DNA of 64,000 nucleotides from Paraflavitalea sp. CAU 1676. Lineage in GTDB: Bacteria > Bacteroidota > Bacteroidia > Chitinophagales > Chitinophagaceae. The stretch spans positions 124,001 to 188,000 of the forward strand of contig NZ_JARHUJ010000001.1 in NCBI RefSeq assembly GCF_029223285.1, in the 5' to 3' direction. A model generated the notes under the pieces. The model saw only the letters and a list, made by a program, of their open reading frames with translations. It had not been told where the DNA came from and did not search any database. This document shows, in pieces, positions 15,396 to 24,174 of this stretch; within the stretch, counting starts at the first letter, position 1, and the number at the start of each line of letters is the position of its first letter. The translations under genes were made by a program, and so were the position numbers.

Positions 15396-16835
15396 ATGAA
15401 GAAAACCATTTCTATTGCCAGCCTGCTTTTCCTGGCTTTCTTAGCCCAGGCACAAACAGGCTACAATATCAATATCACCCTCAAGCCCTATAAGAACACT
15501 TATATCTACCTCGGCTATCATTATGGCAAAATGAAAGCCCTGGCCGATTCGGCCTTGCTCGATGGTAACAGTACCGGTGTTTTCAAAGGGAAACAACCGC
15601 TGCCGGGCGGGATCTATTTCGTGGTGTCGCCCCGCAAAGAGATATTGTTCGAATTACTGGTCGATAAGCAGCAGCAGTTTACCATTAAGGCCGATAGCGT
15701 GGGCCTGCCCGCCAGCGTCGTCTTTACCGGGTCGCCCGATAATACAGCCTTCCAGGCCTATACCCGCTTCGCCAATGTTACCGGCACATCGATCGCTAAA
15801 GTAAACACCGAATACGGCCCTGCCCGTAGCAGCAAGGATTCTGCCGCCGTTGCTGCTAAAGTGAAAGGACTTTCCGACAAGATGCAGCTACACCGCGACA
15901 GCATCATCAAAAAGCAACCTAATTCAATCCTCACGGCCTTACTGCAGGCCATGCGCGAGCCGGTGGTACCACCCGCCAGCCAGCATCCCAAGGGGAAATA
16001 CGACTCCACCTTTGCCTTTTTCTATTACAAAGCGCATTACTGGGATGGCGTAGAGTTCACCGACGAACGCCTCATCAGGACCCCCTTCTTTGAGCCTAAA
16101 CTCGATAAATATTACAAAGACCTCGTTTCGCCCAATCCCGACTCCATCAAGAAGGAAGTGGATCATATGCTGCTTTATTCGCGTACCAATAAAGAGATGT
16201 TCAAATACCTGCTCGTTCATTTCGTGCAGAAGTACATCAACCCCGAATACATGGGACAGGATGCCGTATTTGTTCACCTGTTCGAGAAATACATCAACAC
16301 CGGACAGGCCGACTTCTTTACCGATCAGTACAAAGACCACATGACCAAAAGAGCCTATAGCCTCATGGCCAACCTGATAGGTCAGCCCGCCGCCAATATG
16401 GAAATGGTCGATACATTGGATAAATCTTTGCCGCTGTACAGTGTAAAAAGTGATATGGTCGTAGTCTGCTTCTGGGACCCCACCTGCAGCCATTGCAAGG
16501 AAGTGGTGCCCAAGGTCGACTCGATCTACAATGCCAAGTGGAAGAACCAGGGTGTGGTGGTGTATGGTGTAATGGTCGATGGTGGAAAGGACCTCTGGAC
16601 ACAATTCATCCGGGAAAAAGGGCTTAAGAACTGGCTGCATGTGTACCAGCTTCCATCGCAACAGGCTGCAGAATCAGCGGCCGGTAAAGCCAGTTACCGC
16701 CAGTTGTACGATGTATACCAAACCCCGATCCTTTATTTATTGGATAAAGACAAACGGATCATAGCCAAAAAACTTACCTACCAGCAACTGGATGAAGTGA
16801 TAAACCTTAAACTAAAAAATACAAAATCCAACTGA
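15396..16835 (+). CDS. TlpA/thioredoxin-like envelope protein with DUF4369/DUF5106-like N-terminus
   Basis: A 479-residue exported thiol-disulfide protein. A signal peptide covers residues 1-19. The N-terminal domain (about 22-130; L-K-P-Y-K-N-T-Y-I-Y-L-G-Y-H-Y-G) is a beta-rich DUF4369-like module, and a helical middle region of DUF5106 type follows. The C-terminal thioredoxin fold has the redox motif C364-S-H-C367 in D-P-T-C-S-H-C-K-E-V-V-P and a cis-Pro region Q-T-P-I-L-Y-L. Proteins with this layout in Bacteroidota are predicted periplasmic oxidoreductases. It shares an operon with the parvulin gene that starts 4 bp after its stop, which fits joint work in envelope protein folding. Confidence 0.85.
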   Translation: MKKTISIASLLFLAFLAQAQTGYNINITLKPYKNTYIYLGYHYGKMKALADSALLDGNSTGVFKGKQPLPGGIYFVVSPRKEILFELLVDKQQQFTIKADSVGLPASVVFTGSPDNTAFQAYTRFANVTGTSIAKVNTEYGPARSSKDSAAVAAKVKGLSDKMQLHRDSIIKKQPNSILTALLQAMREPVVPPASQHPKGKYDSTFAFFYYKAHYWDGVEFTDERLIRTPFFEPKLDKYYKDLVSPNPDSIKKEVDHMLLYSRTNKEMFKYLLVHFVQKYINPEYMGQDAVFVHLFEKYINTGQADFFTDQYKDHMTKRAYSLMANLIGQPAANMEMVDTLDKSLPLYSVKSDMVVVCFWDPTCSHCKEVVPKVDSIYNAKWKNQGVVVYGVMVDGGKDLWTQFIREKGLKNWLHVYQLPSQQAAESAAGKASYRQLYDVYQTPILYLLDKDKRIIAKKLTYQQLDEVINLKLKNTKSN

Positions 16836-16839
16836 TCAG

Positions 16840-18789
16840 ATGAAGTCATTCCTGCGTACTATAGTGGCGGCATCGCTATGCGTCACCAGCTTAAGCACCA
16901 TACAGGCTCAAACGATATTCACTTATGGAAACAAGTCTGTGTCGAAAGATGAATTCCTTAAGGCATTCAATAAGAATAATGCGGAAGCCGCGGTTAGCGA
17001 TCAGGCATACCGCGATTACCTCGATCTCTATACCCGGTTCAAGATAAAGGTACAGGCAGCGCTCGACGCACGCCTCGATACCTTATCCACCCAGCAAAAT
17101 GAACTGGCTGCATTTCGTGGACAGGTGGTGGAAAGCTATATGAATGACGAAGCCAGCGTCAACATCCTTCGGGATGAAGCCATACAAAGGGCGGGCAAAG
17201 ACATTCATGTAGCCCACATCTTTATAGCCGCCGGCGCCAATGCCACCGCCGAGCAGGCAAAGCAGGCACAGCAAAAGATACAGGCTGCTTATGCCCGCCT
17301 GCAGGCAGGCGATGATTTTACCAAAACAGCCCTGGCCTATTCCGAAGATCCTGCCGTACATACCAATAAAGGCGATCTGGGATATATCACCGTATTCGTA
17401 TTGCCCTACGAAATGGAAACGCTGGTGTACAATACGCCCACCGGGAAGTTTACAACTCCTTACCGCAGTAAGAACGGATATCACCTGTTTAAAGTGCTGA
17501 ATGATCGGAAGGCCCTCGGCAGAATGAAAGCGGCGCAGATACTGCTTTCTTTTGTACCCGAAGCCACCGACGCACAACAGCAGGAAGTGGCCCGCAAAGC
17601 CGACTCCCTCTACAATGCCCTGCTGAAAGGAGGCGATTTCAAGCAACTGGCAGCCGCATTCAGCAACGACAACCTCACCTACCAAACCGGTGGCGAAATG
17701 ATGGCCTTTGGGGTAGGCAGGTATACACCGGCCTTCGAACAGGCTGCTTTCGCACTCGAAAAAGATGGAGATATCTCTAAGCCTATCCTCACCGAATATG
17801 GTTACCACATCATCAAGCGCTTGCAAAGAGTACCCATTCCGGCCGACAAGGCCGAGAAGCAATACCTCGATGACGTGAAACAACAGGTATTGCAGAGCGA
17901 CCGGATGGAAGTAGCCAGAAAAGTGTTGAACAAAAAGATACTCCAGCAAACCGGCTACCGGAAACTGCCATTCAACGAAAAGAGCCTGTCGCAGTTAACG
18001 ACGAATATCCTGGGCGGAAAGAAAGCACCTTTACCTGCAGGATTGACGCCAACCACACCCCTGTTTGTGATCGGCAAAAAAACCTTCCGGGTTAAAGAAT
18101 GGCAGCAATACCTGGAGACGATCCGAGGCATAGAAGCTTACACCGCCGGGAAAACCAATGCGCAGCTGCTCGATCAGTTTGCCGAAACCAGCGCCGCCGA
18201 TTATTACCGGGCTCACCTCGAAACCTATAATAAAGACTTTGCTTACCAGCTCAATGAATTTAAAGAAGGCAACCTGCTGTTTGAGATCATGCAGCGGAAC
18301 GTATGGGACAAAGCAGCTGCCGATAGCAATGGCCTCAAAAAATATTACGACGCACACAAGGGCAATTATTGGTGGGATGCTAGCGCCGAAGCCATCATCC
18401 TCACCACTGTGAACGAAGCTTCAGCTACCGAAGCCCGCAAAAAGCTCGAGGCAGATTACCGCAGCTGGAAGAAAATGGTGGATGGCAGCGAAGGCTCCAT
18501 ACAGGCCGATTCGGGCAGGTTCGAGCTGGGGCAGATCCCCGTGCTGGAGCGTACCAATTGGCAGCCCGGACTTATCACCGCTCCGGTAAAGAACGAAACG
18601 GATAACAGCCTCACCTTTGCTTACATCATCAAGCTATTCATGGATCGGCAGCCAAGGGATTTTGCCGATGCAAGGGGCTTCGTCATCAACGACTACCAGG
18701 CCGCCCTGGAAGAAAAATGGATCACCGAACTGAAAAAGAAATATCCGCTCAAGGTCAATGAGGCAGTCGTCAAAAGCCTGCCGCATTAA
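16840..18789 (+). CDS. Periplasmic parvulin-type peptidyl-prolyl isomerase (SurA/PpiD-like)
   Basis: A 649-residue exported chaperone. A signal peptide ends near Q-A-Q (residues 22-24). A SurA_N-like helical region precedes two tandem rotamase domains. The first is at about 110-215 (H-V-A-H-I-F-I, D-F-T-K-T-A-L-A-Y-S-E-D, G-D-L-G-Y-I). The second is at about 220-335 (A-A-Q-I-L-L-S-F, G-D-F-K-Q-L-A-A-A-F-S-N-D, F-E-Q-A-A-F-A-L, G-Y-H-I-I-K). The C-terminal third is helical and resembles the peptide-binding arms of such chaperones. The likely role is folding of outer-membrane and secreted proteins in the periplasm. A strong bidirectional terminator follows directly. Confidence 0.92.
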   Translation: MKSFLRTIVAASLCVTSLSTIQAQTIFTYGNKSVSKDEFLKAFNKNNAEAAVSDQAYRDYLDLYTRFKIKVQAALDARLDTLSTQQNELAAFRGQVVESYMNDEASVNILRDEAIQRAGKDIHVAHIFIAAGANATAEQAKQAQQKIQAAYARLQAGDDFTKTALAYSEDPAVHTNKGDLGYITVFVLPYEMETLVYNTPTGKFTTPYRSKNGYHLFKVLNDRKALGRMKAAQILLSFVPEATDAQQQEVARKADSLYNALLKGGDFKQLAAAFSNDNLTYQTGGEMMAFGVGRYTPAFEQAAFALEKDGDISKPILTEYGYHIIKRLQRVPIPADKAEKQYLDDVKQQVLQSDRMEVARKVLNKKILQQTGYRKLPFNEKSLSQLTTNILGGKKAPLPAGLTPTTPLFVIGKKTFRVKEWQQYLETIRGIEAYTAGKTNAQLLDQFAETSAADYYRAHLETYNKDFAYQLNEFKEGNLLFEIMQRNVWDKAAADSNGLKKYYDAHKGNYWWDASAEAIILTTVNEASATEARKKLEADYRSWKKMVDGSEGSIQADSGRFELGQIPVLERTNWQPGLITAPVKNETDNSLTFAYIIKLFMDRQPRDFADARGFVINDYQAALEEKWITELKKKYPLKVNEAVVKSLPH

Positions 18790-18792
18790 AAT

Positions 18793-18827
18793 AAAAAAGC
18801 CCGCGCATCCACTGCGCGGGCTTTTTT
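18793..18827. terminator. Strong bidirectional terminator
   Basis: AAAAAAGCCCGCGCA pairs with TGCGCGGGCTTTTTT around a 5-nt loop. It serves the isomerase gene (+) and the metF gene (-). Confidence 0.95.
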
Positions 18828-18840
18828 AATATCAGGTAAG

Positions 18841-19794
18841 TTATACCAGTTCTTTAACCGCATTATAGATCACTTTGGGTTTGCCCAGCGTGTAGTAGTG
18901 AAGTACTGGCACGTTGGCGGCCTGCAGTTCTTTTGATTGCATCAGCAACCACTCGGTACCTATCTGCTCCACATCAGCATCCGTCTTGGCTTTGATGATC
19001 TCATTGCTGAGTTCTGTGGGGATGTCTACATGGAACGTGCGGGGAATAACACTCAATTGCTTTTTGTTGGTGATCGGCTTCAATCCCGGGATGATGGGGA
19101 TATCGATACCTTCCTCGCGGCAGCGTTTTACAAAGTCGAAGTACTTCTGGTTATCGAAGAACATTTGTGTTACCACATATTCAGCACCAGCGTCCACTTT
19201 AGCTTTCAGGAATGAAAGGTCGTTCTGCAGGTTGGGCGCTTCGAAGTGCTTTTCGGGGTAGCCTGCCACACCGATACAGAACTTGGTGCGGAAGCCGTCG
19301 CGGATATCTTCTTCGAGGTAAATACCGTTGTTGAGGTTCATCACCTGCTTCAGCAGGTCGAGTGCAAAGCGGTTGCCACCGGGTTCCGGTTCAAACACGG
19401 TCTCATTCTTGGCGGCATCGCCTCTTAATACCAGCACATTGTCAACCCCGATAAAGTTCAGGTCGATCAGGGCATCTTCAGTTTCCCGTTTATTGAAACC
19501 ACCACAAATGAGGTGGGGAACAGCATCAACTTTATAATGGTTCATGATGGCCGCACAGATACCTACGGTACCCGGACGTTTACGCACTTCCACTTTGTCG
19601 AAAGTGCCGTCGGCCTTCTTTTTGAACACATGCTCGCTGCGGTGATAGGTAACATTGATAAAAGAGGGCTTGAACTCCATCAGCGGATCGAGGTGATCGA
19701 AAATGGAATTGATCGTTTTGCCTTTCAGCGGTGGTAAGATTTCAAAGGAGATCAGCGGCTTGCTGGCCTGCCGTATATGGTCGATGACTTTCAT
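18841..19794 (-). CDS. metF: Methylenetetrahydrofolate reductase
   Basis: A 317-residue FAD-dependent 5,10-methylenetetrahydrofolate reductase, the enzyme that makes 5-methyl-THF for methionine synthesis. Family motifs visible: S-F-E-I-L-P-P with the catalytic-type Glu at residue 18, F-I-N-V-T-Y-H-R, H-L-I-C-G-G-F-N, V-L-V-L-R-G-D-A, G-V-A-G-Y-P-E-K-H, and Q-M-F-F-D-N. The length matches the bacterial single-domain form. No other methionine or folate gene lies in the window. The upstream 268-bp spacer is shared with the divergent lptB-like gene; I saw no SAM- or cobalamin-riboswitch-like structure, though this was by eye only. Confidence 0.95.
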   Translation of the reverse strand: MKVIDHIRQASKPLISFEILPPLKGKTINSIFDHLDPLMEFKPSFINVTYHRSEHVFKKKADGTFDKVEVRKRPGTVGICAAIMNHYKVDAVPHLICGGFNKRETEDALIDLNFIGVDNVLVLRGDAAKNETVFEPEPGGNRFALDLLKQVMNLNNGIYLEEDIRDGFRTKFCIGVAGYPEKHFEAPNLQNDLSFLKAKVDAGAEYVVTQMFFDNQKYFDFVKRCREEGIDIPIIPGLKPITNKKQLSVIPRTFHVDIPTELSNEIIKAKTDADVEQIGTEWLLMQSKELQAANVPVLHYYTLGKPKVIYNAVKELV

Positions 19795-20035
19795 GTGTAA
19801 TTGTTATAACAGCGTAAAATTCAATAACTCCCGCTCAATATGGCTTTTTATTGGACCGGCGCTTATTCCGGGCCACCCAACAAGTGCAGGATCGTTGATG
19901 GACCACGCAGGGCTCCCAAACAGCGTGCAAACATAAAGAAGGAATCCCGGATGGCAAATACTTGCTATACAGACTGTTTAACATTATTTTGTCACGAATC
20001 GTCCCATCCGGAAGCCCTAAATGGATTAGTTCCGG

Positions 20036-20043
20036 TATTTTTG
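20036..20043 (+). promoter_or_regulatory. -7 promoter box TATTTTTG for the lptB-like gene
   Basis: An exact match to TAnnTTTG, 19 bp before the GTG start. This gives a 5' leader of about 12 nt. No clear -33 element was seen. Confidence 0.5.
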
Positions 20044-20062
20044 TTCCCAAACGTATTAGCAC

Positions 20063-20869
20063 GTGAGCAGTGAAATTCATACCCGCGACCTCGTCAAGAT
20101 ATACCGCAACCGTACTGTTGTAAACCATGTTTCCGTCAGCGTAAAACAGGGAGAGATCGTTGGATTGCTGGGGCCCAATGGAGCCGGTAAAACAACTACC
20201 TTTTACCAGGTGGTAGGGCTCATCAAGCCCGACGAAGGACAGGTATTCCTCGATGATATCGAGATCACCCGCCTGCCTATGTACAAAAGGGCACAATTGG
20301 GCATCGGCTACCTGCCCCAGGAGGCTTCTGTTTTCCGGAAACTCACGGTAGAGGAAAATATCATGGCGGTGCTCGAAATGACCAAATTGAGGAAGGCCGA
20401 GCAAAAAGAAAAGCTGGAAGCCCTGCTCGATGAGTTCCGCCTGCACCACGTGCGCAAGAACAATGGCGACAGCCTTAGTGGCGGTGAACGCCGCCGTACG
20501 GAGATCGCCCGTGCACTCGCCGTAGACCCCAAATTCATCCTCCTCGATGAACCCTTTGCCGGCGTTGACCCCATCGCGGTAGAAGATATTCAAACCGTGG
20601 TGGCGCGGCTCAAATACCGTAATATCGGGATACTCATCACCGACCACAACGTAAATGAAACCCTCTCCATCTGCGACCGTGCCTACCTGCTGATCGATGG
20701 AAAGATCTTTAAGCATGGCACAGCCGAAGAACTGGCGGAAGATGAACAGGTACGCCGTCTCTATCTCGGCCGCAACTTCGAGCTGAAACGAAAAGATTAC
20801 CTGCACGAAGAGGCTATGAAAGGTGAGATCAACCTATCGGCCCTCAGTGAACGGGAAAACCTCGACTGA
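20063..20869 (+). CDS. lptB: LPS export ABC transporter ATP-binding protein
   Basis: A 268-residue ABC ATPase. Walker [10 protein letters not shown] spans residues 37-45, the Q-loop Gln is in L-P-Q-E-A-S-V-F (about 86), signature L-S-G-G-E is at 138-142, Walker B F-I-L-L-D-E-P is at about 158-164, and the switch His is H195 in T-D-H-N-V. The sequence [14 protein letters not shown] and [10 protein letters not shown] are characteristic of LptB, which powers lipopolysaccharide extraction by LptFG. The C-terminal extension of about 25 residues is longer than in E. coli. The start is GTG, the only start close to the first conserved strand. The other lpt genes are not in the window. Confidence 0.92.
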   Translation: MSSEIHTRDLVKIYRNRTVVNHVSVSVKQGEIVGLLGPNGAGKTTTFYQVVGLIKPDEGQVFLDDIEITRLPMYKRAQLGIGYLPQEASVFRKLTVEENIMAVLEMTKLRKAEQKEKLEALLDEFRLHHVRKNNGDSLSGGERRRTEIARALAVDPKFILLDEPFAGVDPIAVEDIQTVVARLKYRNIGILITDHNVNETLSICDRAYLLIDGKIFKHGTAEELAEDEQVRRLYLGRNFELKRKDYLHEEAMKGEINLSALSERENLD

Positions 20870-20956
20870 TCCTCTCGTATTAAAAAACAGTGATAAATAA
20901 GGGCGCACAACCGGCTGCGCCACTTACTCTCAGGTTATTTCTTTATTTTGCCAACG

Positions 20957-22468
20957 GTGAAACTATTATCGCCTGCCATATCATCATTGGCCCGTATGCG
21001 GCTTTGGCGCATCGAAGGGTGGAAGAACAATCCTGTCGATGCCCAACGTGAGGTATTGCAGGACCTGGTCACCTCTGCTCAAAACACCGAATTCGGACGT
21101 AAATACAACTTTTCGGAGCTGTTTAATATCAAGGCATTCAAGCAAACCGTACCCATCCATGAATATGAGGATATGAAGCCTTATATCCAGCGAAACATGG
21201 AAGGGGAACAAAACCTGCTCTGGAATACCCCTATATATTGGTTTGCCAAAAGCAGCGGTACTACCAGCGATAAAAGCAAGTTCATACCTGTCAGCGACGA
21301 AAGCCTCGAAGATTGTCACTACAAGGCAGCCAAGGACGTGCTTACTTTCTACTATCAGTTCAATCCCGAGTCGGACCTGCTGACCGGCAAAGGCCTGGTA
21401 CTCGGCGGCAGCCACACCATCAATCCCCTCAACCAGGAAGCACAATACGGCGACCTCAGTGCCGTACTGCTGCAAAACTCTCCTTTCTGGGGGCATTGGT
21501 TGCGCACGCCCGATCTCAGCATTGCCCTGATGGACGAGTGGGAAAGCAAGATCGAGTTGCTGGCGCAAAACACCATCAAAGAGAACGTTACCTCTATATC
21601 GGGTGTACCTACCTGGACCCTCGTCCTCTTCCGCCGAATCCTCGAGATCACCGGCAAGAAGACGATGGCCGAAGTGTGGCCTCATCTCGAATTGTATATG
21701 CACGGTGGCGTGTCATTCACTCCCTATAAAGAGCAATTCCAAAAGCTCATCGGCAAGCCCATTCATTACCTCGAAATGTACAATGCCAGTGAAGGCTTTT
21801 TTGCTGCGCAGGATATTCCGGGCGAAGAAGGAATGCTGCTATTTGTAGACCATGGCATATTCATGGAGTTTATGCCGCTTGAAGAATACGGCAAGCCATG
21901 TCCGCAAACCATTGGCCTGCCCGAAGTGGAGCTGGGGAAGAATTATGCGCTGGTCATCAGCACCAACGGCGGTTTATGGCGTTACCTCGTGGGAGATACT
22001 GTTCAGTTTACCTCCTTAGCTCCGTTCAGGATCAAAGTGAGCGGACGCCTCAAGCATTATATCAATGCCTTTGGTGAAGAAGTGATCGTTGACAATACCG
22101 ATAAAGCGGTGGCTATTGCCTGCGGAAAAACAGGCGCCATCGTTAACGATTATACTGCCGCTCCCGTTTATTTCAGCGACAATGGAAACGGCGCCCATGA
22201 ATGGCTGGTAGAGTTTGAAAAGGAACCTGAGAATTTAGAAGCCTTCACCGCCACCCTCGATGCCGCCCTCAAAAGCATTAACAGCGATTACGAAGCGAAA
22301 CGTCATAAAGATATAGCCCTGCGAATGCCTATGCTACGCGCCCTGCCCAAAGGCATCTTCAACACCTGGTTGAAGAGTAAAGGCAAACTCGGCGGCCAAC
22401 ACAAAGTGCCCCGCCTCAGTAATGACCGGAAGCACCTGGAAGAAATAATTGCCATCGCCAATCAATAA
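20957..22468 (+). CDS. GH3 auxin-responsive-promoter-family acyl-adenylating enzyme
   Basis: A 503-residue protein of the GH3 family, the ANL-superfamily branch first known from plant jasmonate/auxin-amino acid synthetases. Motifs: the ATP-binding S-S-G-T-T-S-D-K-S-K near residues 93-102, Y-N-A-S-E-G-F-F-A, Y-A-L-V-I-S-T-N-G-G-L-W-R-Y-L-V-G-D-T, and G-R-L-K-H-Y-I-N-A-F-G-E-E. The reaction would be ATP-dependent activation of a carboxylate and transfer to an amine or other acceptor. The bacterial substrates are unknown. The start is uncertain: GTG at 20957 gives V-K-L-L-S-P-A, the usual N-terminus; TTG at 20948 would overlap a TATTTTG promoter-like box. The gene lies 87 bp after lptB and 123 bp before fabG. 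Confidence 0.88.
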   Translation: MKLLSPAISSLARMRLWRIEGWKNNPVDAQREVLQDLVTSAQNTEFGRKYNFSELFNIKAFKQTVPIHEYEDMKPYIQRNMEGEQNLLWNTPIYWFAKSSGTTSDKSKFIPVSDESLEDCHYKAAKDVLTFYYQFNPESDLLTGKGLVLGGSHTINPLNQEAQYGDLSAVLLQNSPFWGHWLRTPDLSIALMDEWESKIELLAQNTIKENVTSISGVPTWTLVLFRRILEITGKKTMAEVWPHLELYMHGGVSFTPYKEQFQKLIGKPIHYLEMYNASEGFFAAQDIPGEEGMLLFVDHGIFMEFMPLEEYGKPCPQTIGLPEVELGKNYALVISTNGGLWRYLVGDTVQFTSLAPFRIKVSGRLKHYINAFGEEVIVDNTDKAVAIACGKTGAIVNDYTAAPVYFSDNGNGAHEWLVEFEKEPENLEAFTATLDAALKSINSDYEAKRHKDIALRMPMLRALPKGIFNTWLKSKGKLGGQHKVPRLSNDRKHLEEIIAIANQ

Positions 22469-22591
22469 AATAGGGCTGCTGTTGCCTCGCTTCCATAACA
22501 TCGCCACGTTTCCAGATTGCCGCCCCTCAGGAACCTTAAATTGTTGAAATTGGATGTTTTCTATACATTCGGGCCTTAATTTAAAACCAAT

Positions 22592-23347
22592 ATGAAGTTA
22601 CTGGAGAACAAAGTGGCCATTGTTACAGGTGCAGCCCGGGGCATCGGGGAGGCCATCGCACTCAAGCTGGCCGAACATGGCGCCCACGTGGCCTTTACCT
22701 ATATCAGCGATAGCAGTGCTGAAAAAGCCCAAGCCTTACAACAAAAAATAGAAGCACTCGGTGTAAAAGGAAAAGCATATCAAAGCAATGCTGCAGATTT
22801 TGCCGCTAGTGAAACCTTCGTAAACGACGTTACCAAAGAATTCGGAACGATAGATATATGCGTCAACAATGCCGGCATCTCTAAAGATAATCTGCTGCTG
22901 CGCATGAGCCAGGATCAATGGGATGACGTGATGAACGTAAACCTGAAGAGTGTATTCAACATGACCAAGCAGGTCATTCGCCCCATGATGAAGGCTAAAA
23001 AGGGTTCCATCATCAATATGAGCTCTATCATCGGTATCCGTGGTAATGCAGGCCAAAGCAGCTACGCCGCCTCCAAGGCAGGTATCATCGGCTTTACCAA
23101 ATCTGTAGCCCACGAGCTCGGCAGCCGCAATATCCGTTGCAATGCCATTGCCCCCGGCTTCATCGAAACCGACATGACCCACTACCTGAAAGACGGCGAT
23201 GCTTCCAAAGCATTCCTGGAGAAAATTCCTTTGGGCCGTTTTGGGAAGGCAGAAGAGATTGCCGACACCACATTATTCCTCGCGTCGGACCTTAGCTCTT
23301 ACATCACCGGACAGGTCATCAGTGCCTGCGGCGGTTTGAATATTTAA
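22592..23347 (+). CDS. fabG: 3-oxoacyl-[acyl-carrier-protein] reductase
   Basis: A 251-residue short-chain dehydrogenase that reduces 3-oxoacyl-ACP with NADPH in fatty-acid elongation. The NADPH motif T-G-A-A-R-G-I-G-E spans residues 12-20, N-N-A-G is at 92-95, the catalytic Ser is in N-M-S-S-I (144/145), and Y158 and K162 lie in S-S-Y-A-A-S-K-A-G. The close match to the FabG pattern (G-R-F-G-K-A-E-E-I-A, Y-I-T-G-Q-V) supports the assignment over other SDRs. The other fab genes are not adjacent. TACATTCG, one mismatch from the -7 consensus, lies about 20 bp upstream of the ATG. Confidence 0.92.
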   Translation: MKLLENKVAIVTGAARGIGEAIALKLAEHGAHVAFTYISDSSAEKAQALQQKIEALGVKGKAYQSNAADFAASETFVNDVTKEFGTIDICVNNAGISKDNLLLRMSQDQWDDVMNVNLKSVFNMTKQVIRPMMKAKKGSIINMSSIIGIRGNAGQSSYAASKAGIIGFTKSVAHELGSRNIRCNAIAPGFIETDMTHYLKDGDASKAFLEKIPLGRFGKAEEIADTTLFLASDLSSYITGQVISACGGLNI

Positions 23348-23350
23348 TAG

Positions 23351-23378
23351 AAAGGGCGGTGAACTTCACCGCCCTTTT
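23351..23378. terminator. Bidirectional terminator
   Basis: AAAGGGCGGTGA pairs perfectly with TCACCGCCCTTT around a short loop between fabG (+) and the hydratase gene (-). Confidence 0.9.
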
Positions 23379-23384
23379 ACTTTT

Positions 23385-24158
23385 TTATACTTTCTTCCGC
23401 AGGGAAGCGATTGCGTTCTTGCTAAAGGTACTCAGCACCAGCCTCCCGCTGATAGCCGCTCTTTCTGCGAGCAGCTGATCCCAATGATCGGTGCCCTTCC
23501 ACAAAACAAGCTTCAGTTCATGCATGGCGTCGGGACTTGAATGGGCCAGCGAATGAGACAACCGTTCAATGCTTTCATCCATATCGGTAGGGGTGCTGTG
23601 CAATTCGGCAAACAGGCCTTTGCGCTTGGCCCAGTCGGCACTACGCCACATGGTGGCATCGATAGACAAGTGACCAAAGGCTGCCGAACCGATCTTGCGT
23701 TCTACTGCCGGCCCCACCACAAAAGGGCCAATACCGATAGCCAGCTCACTCAGCTTTACGTCTGCCCCCTCGGTGGCAATGGCATAATCGGCGGCGGCGG
23801 CCAGCCCCACCCCTCCGCCAACACACTTGCCATGGATGCGGGCAATGATGAACTTGGGGCATTTGCGCATGGCATTGATCACATGGGCAAAGCCGCTGAA
23901 AAATTGTAAACCCTCTTCTTTGGTGCTGATGGCAGACAGCTCATCGAACGAGGCGCCCGCACAAAATGCCCCCTGGCCCGATGACCGCAGTACGATCACC
24001 CGGGTGTCGCGTTCGTTGCCGGCGCCATGAATAGCATGTGCCAGCTCATCGAGGATCTTGTGGGGTAAAGAATTGCTTTGCGGATGGAAGAACTCGATCG
24101 TGGTTATTCCGTTATGCGTTTCCGTCTTTACATAGCCATTTTTTATTTCCTGGATCAT
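23385..24158 (-). CDS. Enoyl-CoA hydratase/isomerase family protein
   Basis: A 257-residue crotonase-fold protein. The first oxyanion-hole segment is R-S-S-G-Q-G-A-F-C-A-G-A-S-F near residues 57-70. The second is I-A-R-I-H-G-K-C-V-G-G-G-V-G-L-A, with the expected G-G-G. The position that carries the first catalytic Glu in crotonase is not clearly conserved, so hydratase versus isomerase activity is open. The gene lies 17 bp downstream of paaZ on the same strand and is probably cotranscribed, so a role in aromatic-acid or fatty-acyl-CoA catabolism (PaaF/PaaG-like) is plausible. Confidence 0.88.
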   Translation of the reverse strand: MIQEIKNGYVKTETHNGITTIEFFHPQSNSLPHKILDELAHAIHGAGNERDTRVIVLRSSGQGAFCAGASFDELSAISTKEEGLQFFSGFAHVINAMRKCPKFIIARIHGKCVGGGVGLAAAADYAIATEGADVKLSELAIGIGPFVVGPAVERKIGSAAFGHLSIDATMWRSADWAKRKGLFAELHSTPTDMDESIERLSHSLAHSSPDAMHELKLVLWKGTDHWDQLLAERAAISGRLVLSTFSKNAIASLRKKV

Positions 24159-24174
24159 ACGCTAAGTATTAACG

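Noticed and set aside
19795-20062. Riboswitch ahead of metF
   Set aside because: No SAM- or cobalamin-type conserved core could be recognised by eye; the region is mostly explained as a divergent promoter spacer.
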